DNA of 64,000 nt from Achatina immaculata (taxonomy: Eukaryota > Mollusca > Gastropoda > Stylommatophora > Achatinidae), in assembly GCA_009760885.1 (NCBI GenBank), contig CM019708.1, positions 16,622,090 through 16,686,089 on the forward strand, in the 5' to 3' direction. The notes beneath the pieces were generated by a model. It saw only the letters and a program-made list of their open reading frames with translations. It did not search any database and was not told the origin of the DNA. The position numbers and the translations under genes were made by a program. How positions within the stretch are numbered: the first letter of the stretch is position 1; the number at the start of each line of letters is the position of its first letter. This document shows, piece by piece, positions 22,301 through 33,750 of this stretch.

Positions 22301-23705
22301 AACTAAGTATATGACTTTAAGTATAAAACTAAGTATATGACTTAAGTATATAAAACTAAGTATATGACTTTAAGTATAAAACTAAGTATATGACTTTAAG
22401 TATATAAAACAAAGTATATGACTAAGTATATAAAAATAAGTATATGACTAAGTATATAAAAATAAGTATATGACTTAAGTATATAAAAAAGTATATGACT
22501 AAATATAAAACTAAGTATAGACTATAAGTATATAAAACAAAGTATATGACTATATAAAACTATGTATATGACTATATAAAACTAAGTATATGACTGTAAG
22601 TATATAAAAATAAGTATATGACTGTAAGTATATAAAACTAAGTATATGACTTAAGTATATAAAAATAAGTATATGACTGTAAGTATATAAAAATAAGTAT
22701 ATGACTGTAAGTATATAAAACTAAGTATATGACTATAAGTATAAAACTAAGTTATGACTATATATAAAACTAAGTATATGACTGTAAGTATATAAAACTA
22801 AGTATATGATATATAAAACTAGTATATGACTATGTATAAAACTAAGTATGACTATAAGTTATAAAACTAAGTATAGACTATATATAAAACTAAGTTATGA
22901 CTATATATAAAACTAAGTATATGACATATATAAAACTAGTATATGACTATATATAAAACTAAGTATATGATATATAAAACTATGTATATGACTATATAAA
23001 ACTAAGTATATGACTTTAAGTATATAAAACTAAGTATATGACTTTAAGTATATAAAACTAAGTATATGACTTTAAGTATATAAAAAAGTATATGACTATA
23101 TTAAAACTAAGTATATGACATATATAAAACTATGTATATGACTATAAGCATATAAAACTAAGTATATGACTGTATATAAAACTAAGTTATGACTATATAT
23201 AAAACTAGTATATGACTATGTATAAAACTAAGTTATGACTATATATAAAACTAGTATATGACTATTATAAAACTAAGTATATGACTGTAAGTATATAAAA
23301 CTAAGTATATGACTATAATAAAACTAAGTATATGACTAAGTATATAAAACTAAGTATATGACTGTAAGTATATAAAACTAAGTATATAACTATATAAAAC
23401 TAAGTATATGACTATATAAAACTAAGTATATAACTATATAAAACTATGTATATGACTATATAAAACTAAGTATATAACTATATAAAACTATGTATATGAC
23501 TATATTAAAACTAAGTATATAACTATATAAAACTAAGTATATGACTGTAAGTATATAAAACTAAGTTATGACTATATATAAAACTAAGTATATGACTTTA
23601 AGTATAAAACTAAGTATATGACTATAAGTATATAAAACTAAGTATATGACTATAAGTATATAAAACTAAGTATATGACTATAAGTATATAAACTTAAGTA
23701 TATAG
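19355..23705. repeat. 4.35-kb AT-rich satellite-like array
   Basis: Units of 28 bp (TATATGACTATAAGTATATA plus AAACTAAG) mix with 24-bp units lacking one TAAG. The right half is more degenerate, with 1-4-base deletions. The two 61-residue frames at 19470 and 21428 mark runs of the 24-bp form. It consists almost only of A, T, and a regular G and C. Confidence 0.97.
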
Positions 23706-24640
23706 CTTGAACGAAACCACCACAACAAAGTGTTTATAACAAAATATATAAACTAGGGAAAAACATTTAAGAACACCTTTATTAATTAACGAGCAGACAG
23801 TTGTGACCTTTCGGGGTGAACTTTAATCATACAAAAGCACACAGGACGGAGAATAATAGAAAGAAAATAAAATATTAATTCAGAAGAACGCTAAATAAAA
23901 AGTAGGAGTGGAAAAAAATAGAACAAAAAATAATGGAACACTTGCTGTGACTTATAAGAGGATGTGTCAGAAATGCGCATGGTGGAGTGTAGAGAACGGA
24001 GACTTGTGATTTGTGATAGGTGGGCTGTGAAGAGGGGAGTGTGGGGGATACACGGAAATGGGAGAGAGTAGTTCAGTGGTATTTGTAACCGGCGGAAGGT
24101 GAAACAGGTGGTTGTAGCTGGGGTAGAAGAAATGTAATGTGATGCCATGAGAAGGTTCTTTTCAGATAATTAAGAAAGTTCTTTATCGCCATCTGCCATT
24201 AATTCAACTAGACCCCGATACTCGTGAAATCTTCTCTGATCTACCTCTATTAGACTACAAACGGGAACCAAATCTTGTTTTGTTTCTCTGTATTGTTTCA
24301 GGTATTACAAGCTCACTTTCATCAAGAGGGTCATTTTCTTACATCATCATCATCATCATGTGCTCGCATTAAATAGGATATAACCGTATAGTGATGCCTT
24401 ATACTTGAACCGGCATGTGTGTGTTTGTGGACGAGAACCTGGTTTATGCTGTTGTTGTGCTGAAGTTTCCTGCACGTGAATAATAACTAGAACGTAGATA
24501 GCAACTTCCTGAAACAATTGACTATATGGAACTTTAAACAGAGTCACACACATATACATATGTGAACGATTTGTATACTACATCATCTGAGTTCACTAAT
24601 GTTGTATTAATTCACATTATAACTTGTGTAAGAAAATTAA
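23706..24640. other. Non-coding edge of the array and start of the duplicated block
   Basis: At 23945 the sequence enters a block repeated at 25781. The block contains frames without recognisable domains (minus 23891-24148 and 24356-24559, repeated at 25703-25984 and 26192-26395) and a (CAT)n at 24344-24358. I see no gene. Confidence 0.5.
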
Positions 24641-24647
24641 CGTTGTA

Positions 24648-25085
24648 TCATCATCATCATTGCCTTTCACTCCCTTGAGAGCATAGGCCACAGATATAGG
24701 CTCTCCAGTCATCCCTGTTCTTGGAACTATTCTCTGCTTCCTTCCATGTGTATCCCTTGTCTATGAGCACTGTCATAACTTCTCTTCTCCAAGTAAGTCT
24801 AGGTCTTCCTCGTTTTATTTTTCCTTGAGGATTCCATGTCAGTGCCTGTCTTGCTATGCTGGTGTCGGGTTTTCTGAGAATGTGGCCAATCCATCTCCAC
24901 TTCCTAGACATGATTTGTAGGTTCATAGGTTCTTGTCCTGCCCTGTCCCAAACCTCTTCGTTCCTGATCTTATCCCGCCATTTAATGTTTAAAATCCTCC
25001 TCAAGCAGTAGTTCATGAACGTTTGTATCCTCTGTTGTATTGTCTTGGTCATAACCCATGTCTCTCAACCATATAGTAGGACAGT
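24648..25085 (-). mobile_element. LINE C-terminal fragment (in duplication copy 1)
   Basis: Open for 131 codons: FMNYCLRRILNIKWRDKI, WRWIGHILRKPDTSIARQAL, GKIKRGRPRLTWRREV, ending GLCSQGSERQ and a (ATG)n tail. This is the tail of a LINE polyprotein after the reverse transcriptase. It is cut at its 5' side by a plus-strand LINE fragment. Confidence 0.85.
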
Positions 25086-25114
25086 CTTTACGTTTGTATT
25101 GAAAAGCCTAAGTT

Positions 25115-25780
25115 TGGTTCTTGTTCTTCCTAAACAACCAGCTCTTGAAACAAGTGGAACATTTCAAATACCTAGGTAACATAATATCATCCTCACGGAA
25201 AACTGACCCTGACATTGAGAACAGATGCACTAAAGAAAATCACGTCATTGACAAATGACTCCTTTACAGAAAAACAAACACATCACAAATGAAACAAAAA
25301 GGGCTCTGTACAACACACATTTCCTTCCAACTCTATGCTATCAATATAAAACACGAACACTAACAGCCAGAACAAAAGAAAAATTATCAGGACAGAAATG
25401 AGATGCTTAAGTAGAATACTAAATGTCGCAAGAAAAGAGCACATAAGAAATGACACCTTCAGGTCAAAGGTTGGAGTAACATCAGCATTACACTATATCC
25501 AGAAACAGCAAGTCAAATGGTTTGGCCATCTTACACCTTTACCACCTGACAGCATATCATAGAAAATATGCACGATAAGATTTGTAGGCAACAGAGGAAG
25601 AGGCCATTCACGAAGGAAATGGAAGAAGGAAATTACAGAAGCTTAAATATCCCATTATATGAAGCAAATCCTTGAACTCTATCAAGCCGTCTATTTGTAC
25701 CCTCAACATCGAAAGGTATATGAGGAAGAAGACAAGGCAAGATATGACAAGCTGCTTAAATATGTGAAATACTCTACTTC
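25115..25780 (+). mobile_element. LINE C-terminal fragment, opposite orientation (copy 1)
   Basis: Frame begins NNQLLKQVEHFKYLGNIISS and continues with several breaks to LYNTHFLPTLCYQYKTRTLT, a GHLTPLPPDS-like stretch and a C-terminal YLYPQHRKVYEEEDKARYDK. Copy 1 has a one-base deletion relative to copy 2 near 25250 that shortens the frame. Confidence 0.8.
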
Positions 25781-27622
25781 CTGTGACTTATAAGAGGATG
25801 TGTCAGAAATGCGCATGGTGGAGTGTAGAGAACGGAGACTTGTGATTTGTGATAGGTGGGCTGTGAAGAGGGGAGTGTGGGGGATACACGGAAATGGGAG
25901 AGAGTAGTTCAGTGGTATTTGTAACCGGCGGAAGGTGAAACAGGTGGTTGTAGCTGGGGTAGAAGAAATGTAATGTGATGCCATGAGAAGGTTCTTTTCA
26001 GATAATTAAGAAAGTTCTTTATCGCCATCTGCCATTAATTCAACTAGACCCCGATACTCGTGAAATCTTCTCTGATCTACCTCTATTAGACTACAAACGG
26101 GAACCAAATCTTGTTTTGTTTCTCTGTATTGTTTCAGGTATTACAAGCTCACTTTCATCAAGAGGGTCATTTTCTTACATCATCATCATCATCATGTGCT
26201 CGCATTAAATAGGATATAACCGTATAGTGATGCCTTATACTTGAACCGGCATGTGTGTGTTTGTGGACGAGAACCTGGTTTATGCTGTTGTTGTGCTGAA
26301 GTTTCCTGCACGTGAATAATAACTAGAACGTAGATAGCAACTTCCTGAAACAATTGACTATATGGAACTTTAAACAGAGTCACACACATATACATATGTG
26401 AACGATTTGTATACTACATCATCTGAGTTCACTAATGTTGTATTAATTCACATTATAACTTGTGTAAGAAAATTAACGTTGTATTCATCATCATCATCAT
26501 TGCCTTTCACTCCCTTGAGAGCATAGGCCACAGATATAGGCTCTCCAGTCATCCCTGTTCTTGGAACTATTCTCTGCTTCCTTCCATGTGTATCCCTTGT
26601 CTATGAGCACTGTCATAACTTCTCTTCTCCAAGTAAGTCTAGGTCTTCCTCGTTTTATTTTTCCTTGAGGATTCCATGTCAGTGCCTGTCTTGCTATGCT
26701 GGTGTCGGGTTTTCTGAGAATGTGGCCAATCCATCTCCACTTCCTAGACATGATTTGTAGGTTCATAGGTTCTTGTCCTGCCCTGTCCCAAACCTCTTCG
26801 TTCCTGATCTTATCCCGCCATTTAATGTTTAAAATCCTCCTCAAGCAGTAGTTCATGAACGTTTGTATCCTCTGTTGTATTGTCTTGGTCATAACCCATG
26901 TCTCTCAACCATATAGTAGGACAGTCTTTACGTTTGTATTGAAAAGCCTAAGTTTGGTTCTTGTTCTTCCTAAACAACCAGCTCTTGAAACAAGTGGAAC
27001 ATTTCAAATACCTAGGTAACATAATATCATCCTCACGGAAAACTGACCCTGACATTGAGAACAGATGCACTAAAGAAAATCACGTCATTGAACAAATGAC
27101 TCCTTTACAGAAAAACAAACACATCACAAATGAAACAAAAAGGGCTCTGTACAACACACATTTCCTTCCAACTCTATGCTATCAATATAAAACACGAACA
27201 CTAACAGCCAGAACAAAAGAAAAATTATCAGGACAGAAATGAGATGCTTAAGTAGAATACTAAATGTCGCAAGAAAAGAGCACATAAGAAATGACACCTT
27301 CAGGTCAAAGGTTGGAGTAACATCAGCATTACACTATATCCAGAAACAGCAAGTCAAATGGTTTGGCCATCTTACACCTTTACCACCTGACAGCATATCA
27401 TAGAAAATATGCACGATAAGATTTGTAGGCAACAGAGGAAGAGGCCATTCACGAAGGAAATGGAAGAAGGAAATTACAGAAGCATTAAATATCCCATTAT
27501 ATGAAGCAAATCCTTGAACTCTATCAAGCCGTCTATTTGTACCCTCAACATCGAAAGGTATATGAGGAAGAAGACAAGGCAAGATATGACAAGCTGCTTA
27601 AATATGTGAAATACTCTACTTC
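25781..27622. repeat. Direct duplication, copy 2 (1842 bp)
   Basis: Second copy of 23945-25780; the identity breaks after ACTCTACTTCCTG at 27625, where the LINE at 27630-29290 begins. Very high identity means either a recent duplication or an assembly artefact. Confidence 0.95.
26484..26925 (-). mobile_element. LINE C-terminal fragment (in duplication copy 2)
   Basis: Same 131-codon frame as at 24657-25052, residue for residue as far as I compared it. Confidence 0.85.
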
Positions 27623-27625
27623 CTG
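26955..27625 (+). mobile_element. LINE C-terminal fragment, opposite orientation (copy 2)
   Basis: Same as 25115-25780 but with the frame of 93 codons intact at 26961-27242. Confidence 0.8.
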
Positions 27626-27629
27626 AACT

Positions 27630-29290
27630 GACACTCAGTCGAATATCAAGAGATGCCACGTTATCTGCGAAGTCAAGATCTACAAATTTATTCCACAATG
27701 TCCATTGTGTCCCATTTCTTTTTCTTTGTGTGGTAGTTTCCATGATACAATCAACTGCTAGAAGAAATAGGAATGGTGATAGTAAGCATCCCTGCCGCAC
27801 GCCTGTATCCCCTTTAAAACATTCTATGACATTTCCTCCATGCACGATTCTACAAGTTGTTCCTTCATATATAGTCTTTATAAGCTTTTGTTATCTTGGC
27901 TGGGATACCATAGTGTTCCAGTAGTTTCAATAGCATTTTAAAATCTAAATTATCGAATGCCATCTCATAATCAATGAATGTAACTAGCAGTGAAGAATTC
28001 CACTCCATTGGCTGCTCTACCATTATTCGCATCGTAGCAATGTGGTCAGCACTTGATCTTCTTTGCCTGAAACCTGCTTGCTCTTCTCTTATTTTACTAT
28101 CTACTGATGTTTTAATTCTATTTAGCAAACTCCTGCTGAAAATCTTGCTGGGTATTGAAAGTAGGGAGATGCCTCTATAGTTCTTACATTCTAATAGATC
28201 TCCTTTCTTAGGGAGTTTTATAAGATGGGCCTCCTTCCAGTTCTCTGGGACCTTCTCTTCTTCCTAAATCCTGTTAAATAGTAAGAGTAGTATTTCTGTT
28301 GTTATTTCTTTGTTCGTTAAGAGCACTTCTGCTACATTTCCATCTCTTCCCGGTGCCTTATATCTCTTCAGAACTCTGAGATAGCATGTTCAGTTTCGGC
28401 CTTCCTGGGTGGTTCTACATTGATGTCTAGAGTACGCTCTGAGCCTCCATCCTGAATCAGATTATCAGAGGACCACAGGAGTGGACTCAGTAGGACCATG
28501 GGCCGATCTTGACTGTAGAAGCGTAAAAAGAAGAAGATGACTAGAGTATTCTCTGCTGCTGGTATCTCCTGTTGGTGCTGGCCTATTTAGGATTCCTCTG
28601 AAGTATTTCACCCATCTTTGCATCTGCTCTTCTCCTGATGTTGCTACCTTACCTTCCTTGTTTTTGATGGGCTTTTCTATCCCACATGGCATATTTGTTA
28701 ACTTCTTGGTGATTTTATACAGAGCTCTCATATTGTTTTTACCAGCTGCCTCTTCTGGCTGTCCCGCCATATTATCAAAATAGGCCTGCCTGTCCTTCTT
28801 TACGCTTTTCCTAACCTCTTTGTGGGCCAAATTGTATCCTCTCTGAGCTGAGGTATTTGCTGCTCTTGTTTCACTGTCATTTATTTTTACTTTCATTTCT
28901 GTCCTTCTGTCTATCTTCTTCAGTGTAATCTACTCCTTGTGCTAAGGTAAATCTCGTTGTCTCTTCACATGATTTGCCCCACATTTCTTTAGCACTATTC
29001 CACACAGCGCTCACATCTGGCGTGTCTTCATATAACTCATGCAGAACCTGAAATCTGTTGTTCAGTTTCAGTTTAAAGTTCTTTGCGATTTCTGGGTCTT
29101 CCAACAGTACCATAGTGTATCTTTTCCTTGTCATGTCTATTTTGTGGTGCTTCTTCAGTTTCATTGTCAGTTTAGCTATCAGTAGGTGGTGGTCAGAAGC
29201 TACACTGCACCTATTTCACTCTGACATCTTGCAATGTTCTGCTAAAGCTTCTATTAATACAAATATAGTCTATATGGTTGTCAGTGACAT
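27630..29290 (-). mobile_element. LINE: endonuclease end, linker and reverse transcriptase
   Basis: The minus strand reads a SDHHLLIAKLTMKL endonuclease end near 29180, a linker (SAVWNSAKEMWGKSCEETTR; RQAYFDNMAGQPEEAAG; RALYKITKKLTN), then reverse transcriptase: EEQAGFRQRRSSADHI, TFIDYEMAFDNLD, and GVRQGCLLSPFLFLLAVD. The catalytic site is LDFADN, so the second aspartate is lost. It ends abruptly where the 1.84-kb duplication begins. Stops and frameshifts lie near 28450 and 27850. Confidence 0.85.
28427..28548 (+). mobile_element. 106-bp LINE 3' scrap inserted in the LINE above, with target-site duplication
   Basis: The insert 28435-28540 is bracketed by CTAGAGTA. Its plus frame ends VDSVGPWADLDCRSVKRRR, like the extreme C-terminus of a LINE protein, followed by an AAGAAG tail. 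It interrupts the linker of the host LINE. Confidence 0.7.
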
Positions 29291-29490
29291 GATCTGGTGA
29301 TACCCACGTTGCTTTGTGTATAGTTTTATGTGGAAATATATACTTCCTCCAATTAAGTTAGATAGAGGTGTATGGTGTAGCTTTACAAAATGGCAGAGGG
29401 AGTGAGTACAGTGAGAAAAAACGAATAGAAAATATGAGAATGAAAAAATGAAAAACAAACAACATTCGATATTTCGGCGTGATTCGAGGA

Positions 29491-29930
29491 TTACATGCAC
29501 AACGAGACAAACAAATAACTAATCAGAGAACTTATCTTAATATGGCCTCCTAAAGAAGTAGGAAACAGAAATGCGTATCCTAGAAGATGCATAGGGACCA
29601 CAGGTGTCCAGGCCCTCTTAGAAATATCATTAAGATGCTGGTGAAATCGATCTCCTACGCGTAAACCAGTCTCCCTTATGTACTTCAAACCGCAACGTTT
29701 GCACATAATAGCATAAATAATATTGCTTGAAGTACAGGTGAAACCCTCCTGAACTGACAACGTGGACTTAGGGAAGGAGATCTGGCTAGCCTCGACAACA
29801 AACGGACAAGTGTTGTATCTACGGCGTCCGCAGCATCTGGTACCATAAAAAGTGTCATCTGTCTTAAGATGACTACGAATTAAAAGGTCCATGAGGTTCC
29901 TGTCGAGGCTAGCCACCAACGTCGTAATAA
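29491..29930 (-). mobile_element. Penelope-like element fragment with GIY-YIG endonuclease motif
   Basis: Open for 142 codons. It contains the layout of the Penelope C-terminal endonuclease: CTSSNIIYAIMCKRCG, then LKYIRETGLRVGDRFHQHL. The catalytic Y-I-x-E-T-G-R-R becomes YIRETGLR, so the usual glycine before E and the following arginine are altered. It is probably inactive. The reverse transcriptase part is not present to the right. Confidence 0.8.
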
Positions 29931-30420
29931 TTTACATTATAAACTGATTGACCACACTAACGTTAACATGATAGCTTGTGTGAGCCAACCAATATCGTAT
30001 TAACTCACATTACAACTTGTTTGACCTTACTACCTTTAACATTATACAGTGTGTGAGCCCACCACCGTCGTAATAATTCACATTAAAAGTTGAGTGAACC
30101 CATTAGCGTTAACATTATAGCTTGTGTGCGCAAACCGGACTCATGTTAACTCGTATTAAAACGTTTTTGAGCCCCCTAACATTAACACCATAGCGTGTGT
30201 GATCCCACCACCGCCATAATAATTCACATGATAAATTGAGTGAACCCATTAACTTAATAATTCACATTATAAATAGAATGAACCCACTAACGCCGTAATA
30301 ATTCACATTATAAAGTGAGTGAACCCACTAAAGTTAACATTATAGCTTGTGCGCGCTCACCAAAGTCGTGTTAACAAAAACAAGAAGAAGATAATCGTGT
30401 TAACAAAAACAAGAAGAAGA
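29931..30420. repeat. Degenerate 55-70-bp tandem repeat
   Basis: Repeated blocks combine AATAATTCACATTATAAA, GAGTGAACCCACTAACG and TTAACATTATAGCTTGTGTG, with heavy divergence, followed by a 29-bp doublet at 30365-30420. The same block occurs once at 24590-24645 and again at 26430-26485. Confidence 0.8.
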
Positions 30421-30539
30421 TAAGAGACAACTGAAATGTGGTACTTACGAAACATGTTAGTTCTACTATGGACAGCTAAAGTAACAAATGAAGAATGACT
30501 AAAGAAAGCTAATGAGAAACGAGCATTAACTAAAACACT

Positions 30540-30760
30540 ATAAGGGAGACACTCAAGTTTTATTGGCCGTATAATAAGAAGGGAGAGATAGAAGATATCG
30601 TTACAACAGGGAACATTGGAGGCAGGAAAGGGAGAGGTAGACCAAGAGAGAAAATCTGAAATAGCTTGACAAAATGGCAAGGGAGACACAGCAACAGAGC
30701 TGATAAAGAACTAAAGAAGTATGTCTGTGAATATGCACAGAGAGTCAGGGAGATAGACTT
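30540..30760 (+). mobile_element. LINE C-terminal scrap
   Basis: Reads GGRKGRGRPREKI after a YWPYNKK-like start, then LTKWQGR and a KELKKYVCEYAQ tail: the usual end of a LINE protein. It is flanked on the right by a 85-codon frame (30764-31021) with CHYGIPRVTQRQCQVRNCHN. I do not recognise this; it may be a zinc-binding scrap of a DNA transposase. Confidence 0.55.
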
Positions 30761-31293
30761 TTTGTGGATTTTATCTGTATTAGAAAGAGTTACATGTTGT
30801 TGTTGCCTGTAAGAGTTGGTAGCCCTACTATACCAAAGAGGCAAACTTGTCACTATGGTATACCCCGAGTGACACAACGACAATGCCAGGTTCGCAACTG
30901 CCACAACAAAAACAACGATGTCACGTATGAAAACTTTTACACGACTTCCCACTCACTCAACAAGACTACAGCAAAGAAACTTCGTGAAGGAAAATTCACG
31001 CTACCTGTCAAAGTTACCTGAGCTGAGAAACTTTCCCAGTGGAACGTAAGCTGGCTAATCCTAAAAGAAATCGATATTACAAACAAGTGACATAATCAAG
31101 TACCTTAAATATTAAAGTTTATTACTTCCTTTACAATATACAATCGCATAACATGAAAGATCCGAAATTGTTGATACACATGGTCGCCAACGCTTTCAGG
31201 AATGGCACATGATGATGATGACATTACCAAAGAACCAGCAACACATTTTCTGTTGTACGACCTAAGCACAAGTCCTGGACATGGACCATCTGA

Positions 31294-31725
31294 TCAGAGA
31301 GACTTTTGTCTGGTCTTAAATCTGATCAGACAGACTTTTGTCTGGTCTTAAATCTGGTCATAAAGTCTTCGATCTTAAATCTGATCCGACAGACTTTTCG
31401 TCTGATCTTAAATCTGATAATAAAGACTTGGGTCTTAAATCTGATCAGACATACTTTTGTCTGGTCTTAAATCTGATCATAAAGTCTTCGGTCTTAAATC
31501 TGATCCGACAGACTTTTCGTCTGATCTTAAATCTGATAATAAAGACTTGGGTCTTAAATCTGATCGAAGAGACTTTTGTCTGGTCTTAAATCTGATCAGA
31601 AAGACTTTTTTGTCTGGCCTTAAATCTGATCAGACAGCCTTTTGTCTGGTCCTCAATCTGATTAGAAAGACTTGTCTCTGATCTTAAATCTGATCAGAAA
31701 GACTTGTCTGGACTTAAATCTGACG
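31294..31725. repeat. 32-bp minisatellite, about 13 copies
   Basis: The unit contains ATCTGATCAGACAGACTTTT and GTCTGGTCTTAA. GATCAGAC forms a small inverted motif in each copy. Copies alternate with CATAAAGTCTTCGGT variants. Confidence 0.95.
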
Positions 31726-32344
31726 TGATGGATGTAGAACTGCAGCTAATATTGTCTACAGTAAGTACTTTAAGTAAACAAAATCAATCAACTTACCTCT
31801 CTTAATCTGTATATTTTCTAACTATCCAGTACTACTCTTGTATACCTAAAGCTTAACAACAATTATTACAGAATTTATAATTACTAATGTATAGCTTCTT
31901 TCTCTGTAAACAGTCAGTAAGACAAGATGTTGCACAATCAGAGCCGCGGCAAGGATGATTTTATCATTTTCAAACAAGAACAGCTGGAAAACAGAGATTG
32001 TGATCTGACTGCGTAAACTTCAGGTTTATCAGAACAATCTGACGTGCAGGCGCTGTAAAGTTACATTGTTTGGGAAATAATATCGATTACTTTTTTTTTG
32101 AGGTGCAGCCTACACAGAATTAATTAATCATGACAGCTAAGGTGTAAGATTTGATATCGGTAGAAATAAACATAGTTGGATGTAACTCTTTGCCAGTATC
32201 ATGCGGGTCAACTCGCATGCTTTATTCAAGTTTTCTGTTGGCTAAAGTCCATGCATTCTTTACTCTTTTCATGAGCAACATTTGTTGCACGGGGATAGTC
32301 TCAAAAGTAAGTGATGGCTTATTACTTCAGGGATAACATTTATT
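31726..32344. other. Unassigned
   Basis: No gene, transposon or array recognised. Contains a T9 run near 32092. Confidence 0.4.
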
Positions 32345-32770
32345 TGAACATAACACACTATACACTGTGTTCCGCGATGGACACTTTATTTTTCCAGGTA
32401 GTCGCCATTACGATTGATGCATTTGTTAAACATAGGCCAAGTTTTTCAATGTCCACCAAGTAAAATCTTGCTTCCTAGTCACTGAGCCACCACGTAACTG
32501 CTGTGTGACATCCTCGTCACTCTGAAGTCTGTGACCACCAAGATGTTCCTTGAGAGCTAGGAAGAGGTGAATTTCTCTAGACGTCAGATCTGGACTATAC
32601 TGCTGATGGTCCACATTCTCCCACAGAAAATATTAGAAGAGTTCCCGAATGGAAGTGGCCGTTGTGTGAGTGAGCATTATTATATAGGAGCAACGCATCT
32701 TGTGTCAGTGTGTGAGCAAACATTATTATATGGGAGCAACACATCTTGTGTCAGTGTGTGAGCTGTTATT
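32345..32770 (-). mobile_element. mariner-type transposase relic 1
   Basis: The minus strand encodes the transposase C-terminus: DVLLLYNNAHSH-like (normally a D-N-A-R-P-H motif), then DHQQYSPDLTSREIHLFLAL, EHLGGHRLQSDEDV, and after a frameshift CINRNGDYLEK and a stop. The S-P-D-L box and the ending are typical of mariner. A 46-48-bp segment is duplicated within the first motif (32665-32760). The N-terminal half is absent. Confidence 0.85.
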
Positions 32771-32954
32771 GTGAAAACATGCTTTCATTTTTAATTTCTG
32801 GGCTGCTATTTTGAGCCCATGCTTTCGTGTTTAGATTCTGGGTTGCTGTTTGGCACCAGGGATATATATATATATACATTTTCGAATTGCCATAGACTTT
32901 ATAATGAAAAGATGCTGTACAGGTACAACCGACACTGATTGAGTACACTGGACC

Positions 32955-33750
32955 CAAATAGAAGATCTTGATTTTGTAGATGACATAACTCTTATCAGTG
33001 ACAATGTGAAATTGATGCAGGAAAAAACAGATTCCCTGTCTTCCTTGGCTATGAAAATAGAACTTGAAATTAACAAAGACAAAACAAAAATAATGAAACT
33101 TCTCATTAATCAAGAAGAAAAAATATACGTAGAAGGAACAGTTGTTGATGAAGTAAACCAATTTGCATACCTTGGCAGCTACGTAGACCAGGATGGTGAC
33201 ACCAGGAAGGAAGTTAGAATTAGAATTGCAAAAGCAGCATTGACCTTAAAAAATCTTCAGAACATATGGAATTCAAAAGTTATAAGCACAGAAACCAAGT
33301 TAAGATTATTCAGTTCAAATGTGATATCCACTCTCATTTATGCATGCGAAGGCTGGAAATCAACTAAAGAAACAGACAAGAAATTAGACTCTTCTGAAAA
33401 CAAATGCCTCAGGAAAATACTTGATATAAAGTGAAACGAATTTAAGAACACAGAAATAGACGAGCAAACAGAAAACTGTTTCGTGGGTGATCATAAAAAG
33501 AAGATGGACATATGTAGGCCATGTGATGAGAAGACACAATCAGCGAATACCAAAACAAGCTATCAAGTGGAGCACAACAGGCCGAAGAAAAAAGGTCGAC
33601 CACGCGACACTCTAAAGAGGGCATTGTTAAGAGAAGCCAGTTTAATGGGCATAACATCTCTTGATGAAGCTGAAAAACTCGCCAAAAACAGGAAGACTTG
33701 GCAAACAACTATGCTAGCCCTATGTGACGTTTAACGGCACGGGGAGGATG
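32955..33750 (+). mobile_element. LINE fragment from catalytic site to C-terminus
   Basis: Starts at the catalytic motif DLDFVDDITLI (F-V-D-D in place of F-A-D-D), then DKTKIMKLL, FAYLGSYVDQDGD, LIYACEGWKSTKE and ENKCLRKILDIK. It stops at a TGA where related copies have TGG (33432-33434), then continues in the same frame to KKKGRPRDTLKRALL and LAKNRKTWQTTMLALCDV. It is a longer copy of the scrap at 127-409. Confidence 0.85.

Larger units (their letters stand above)
23945..25780. repeat. Direct duplication, copy 1 (1836 bp)
   Basis: Nearly identical to 25781-27622. The only indels I could find are +4 in the (CAT)n near 24650/26484, +1 near 25250/27091 and +1 near 25645/27483. Copy 1 ends ACTCTACTTC and copy 2 begins immediately. 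Confidence 0.95.

Noticed and set aside
30764..31021. A zinc-finger host protein (CHYGIPRVTQRQC)
   Set aside because: Only 85 codons, no splice context, next to a LINE scrap; it may be transposase debris, but I cannot name it.
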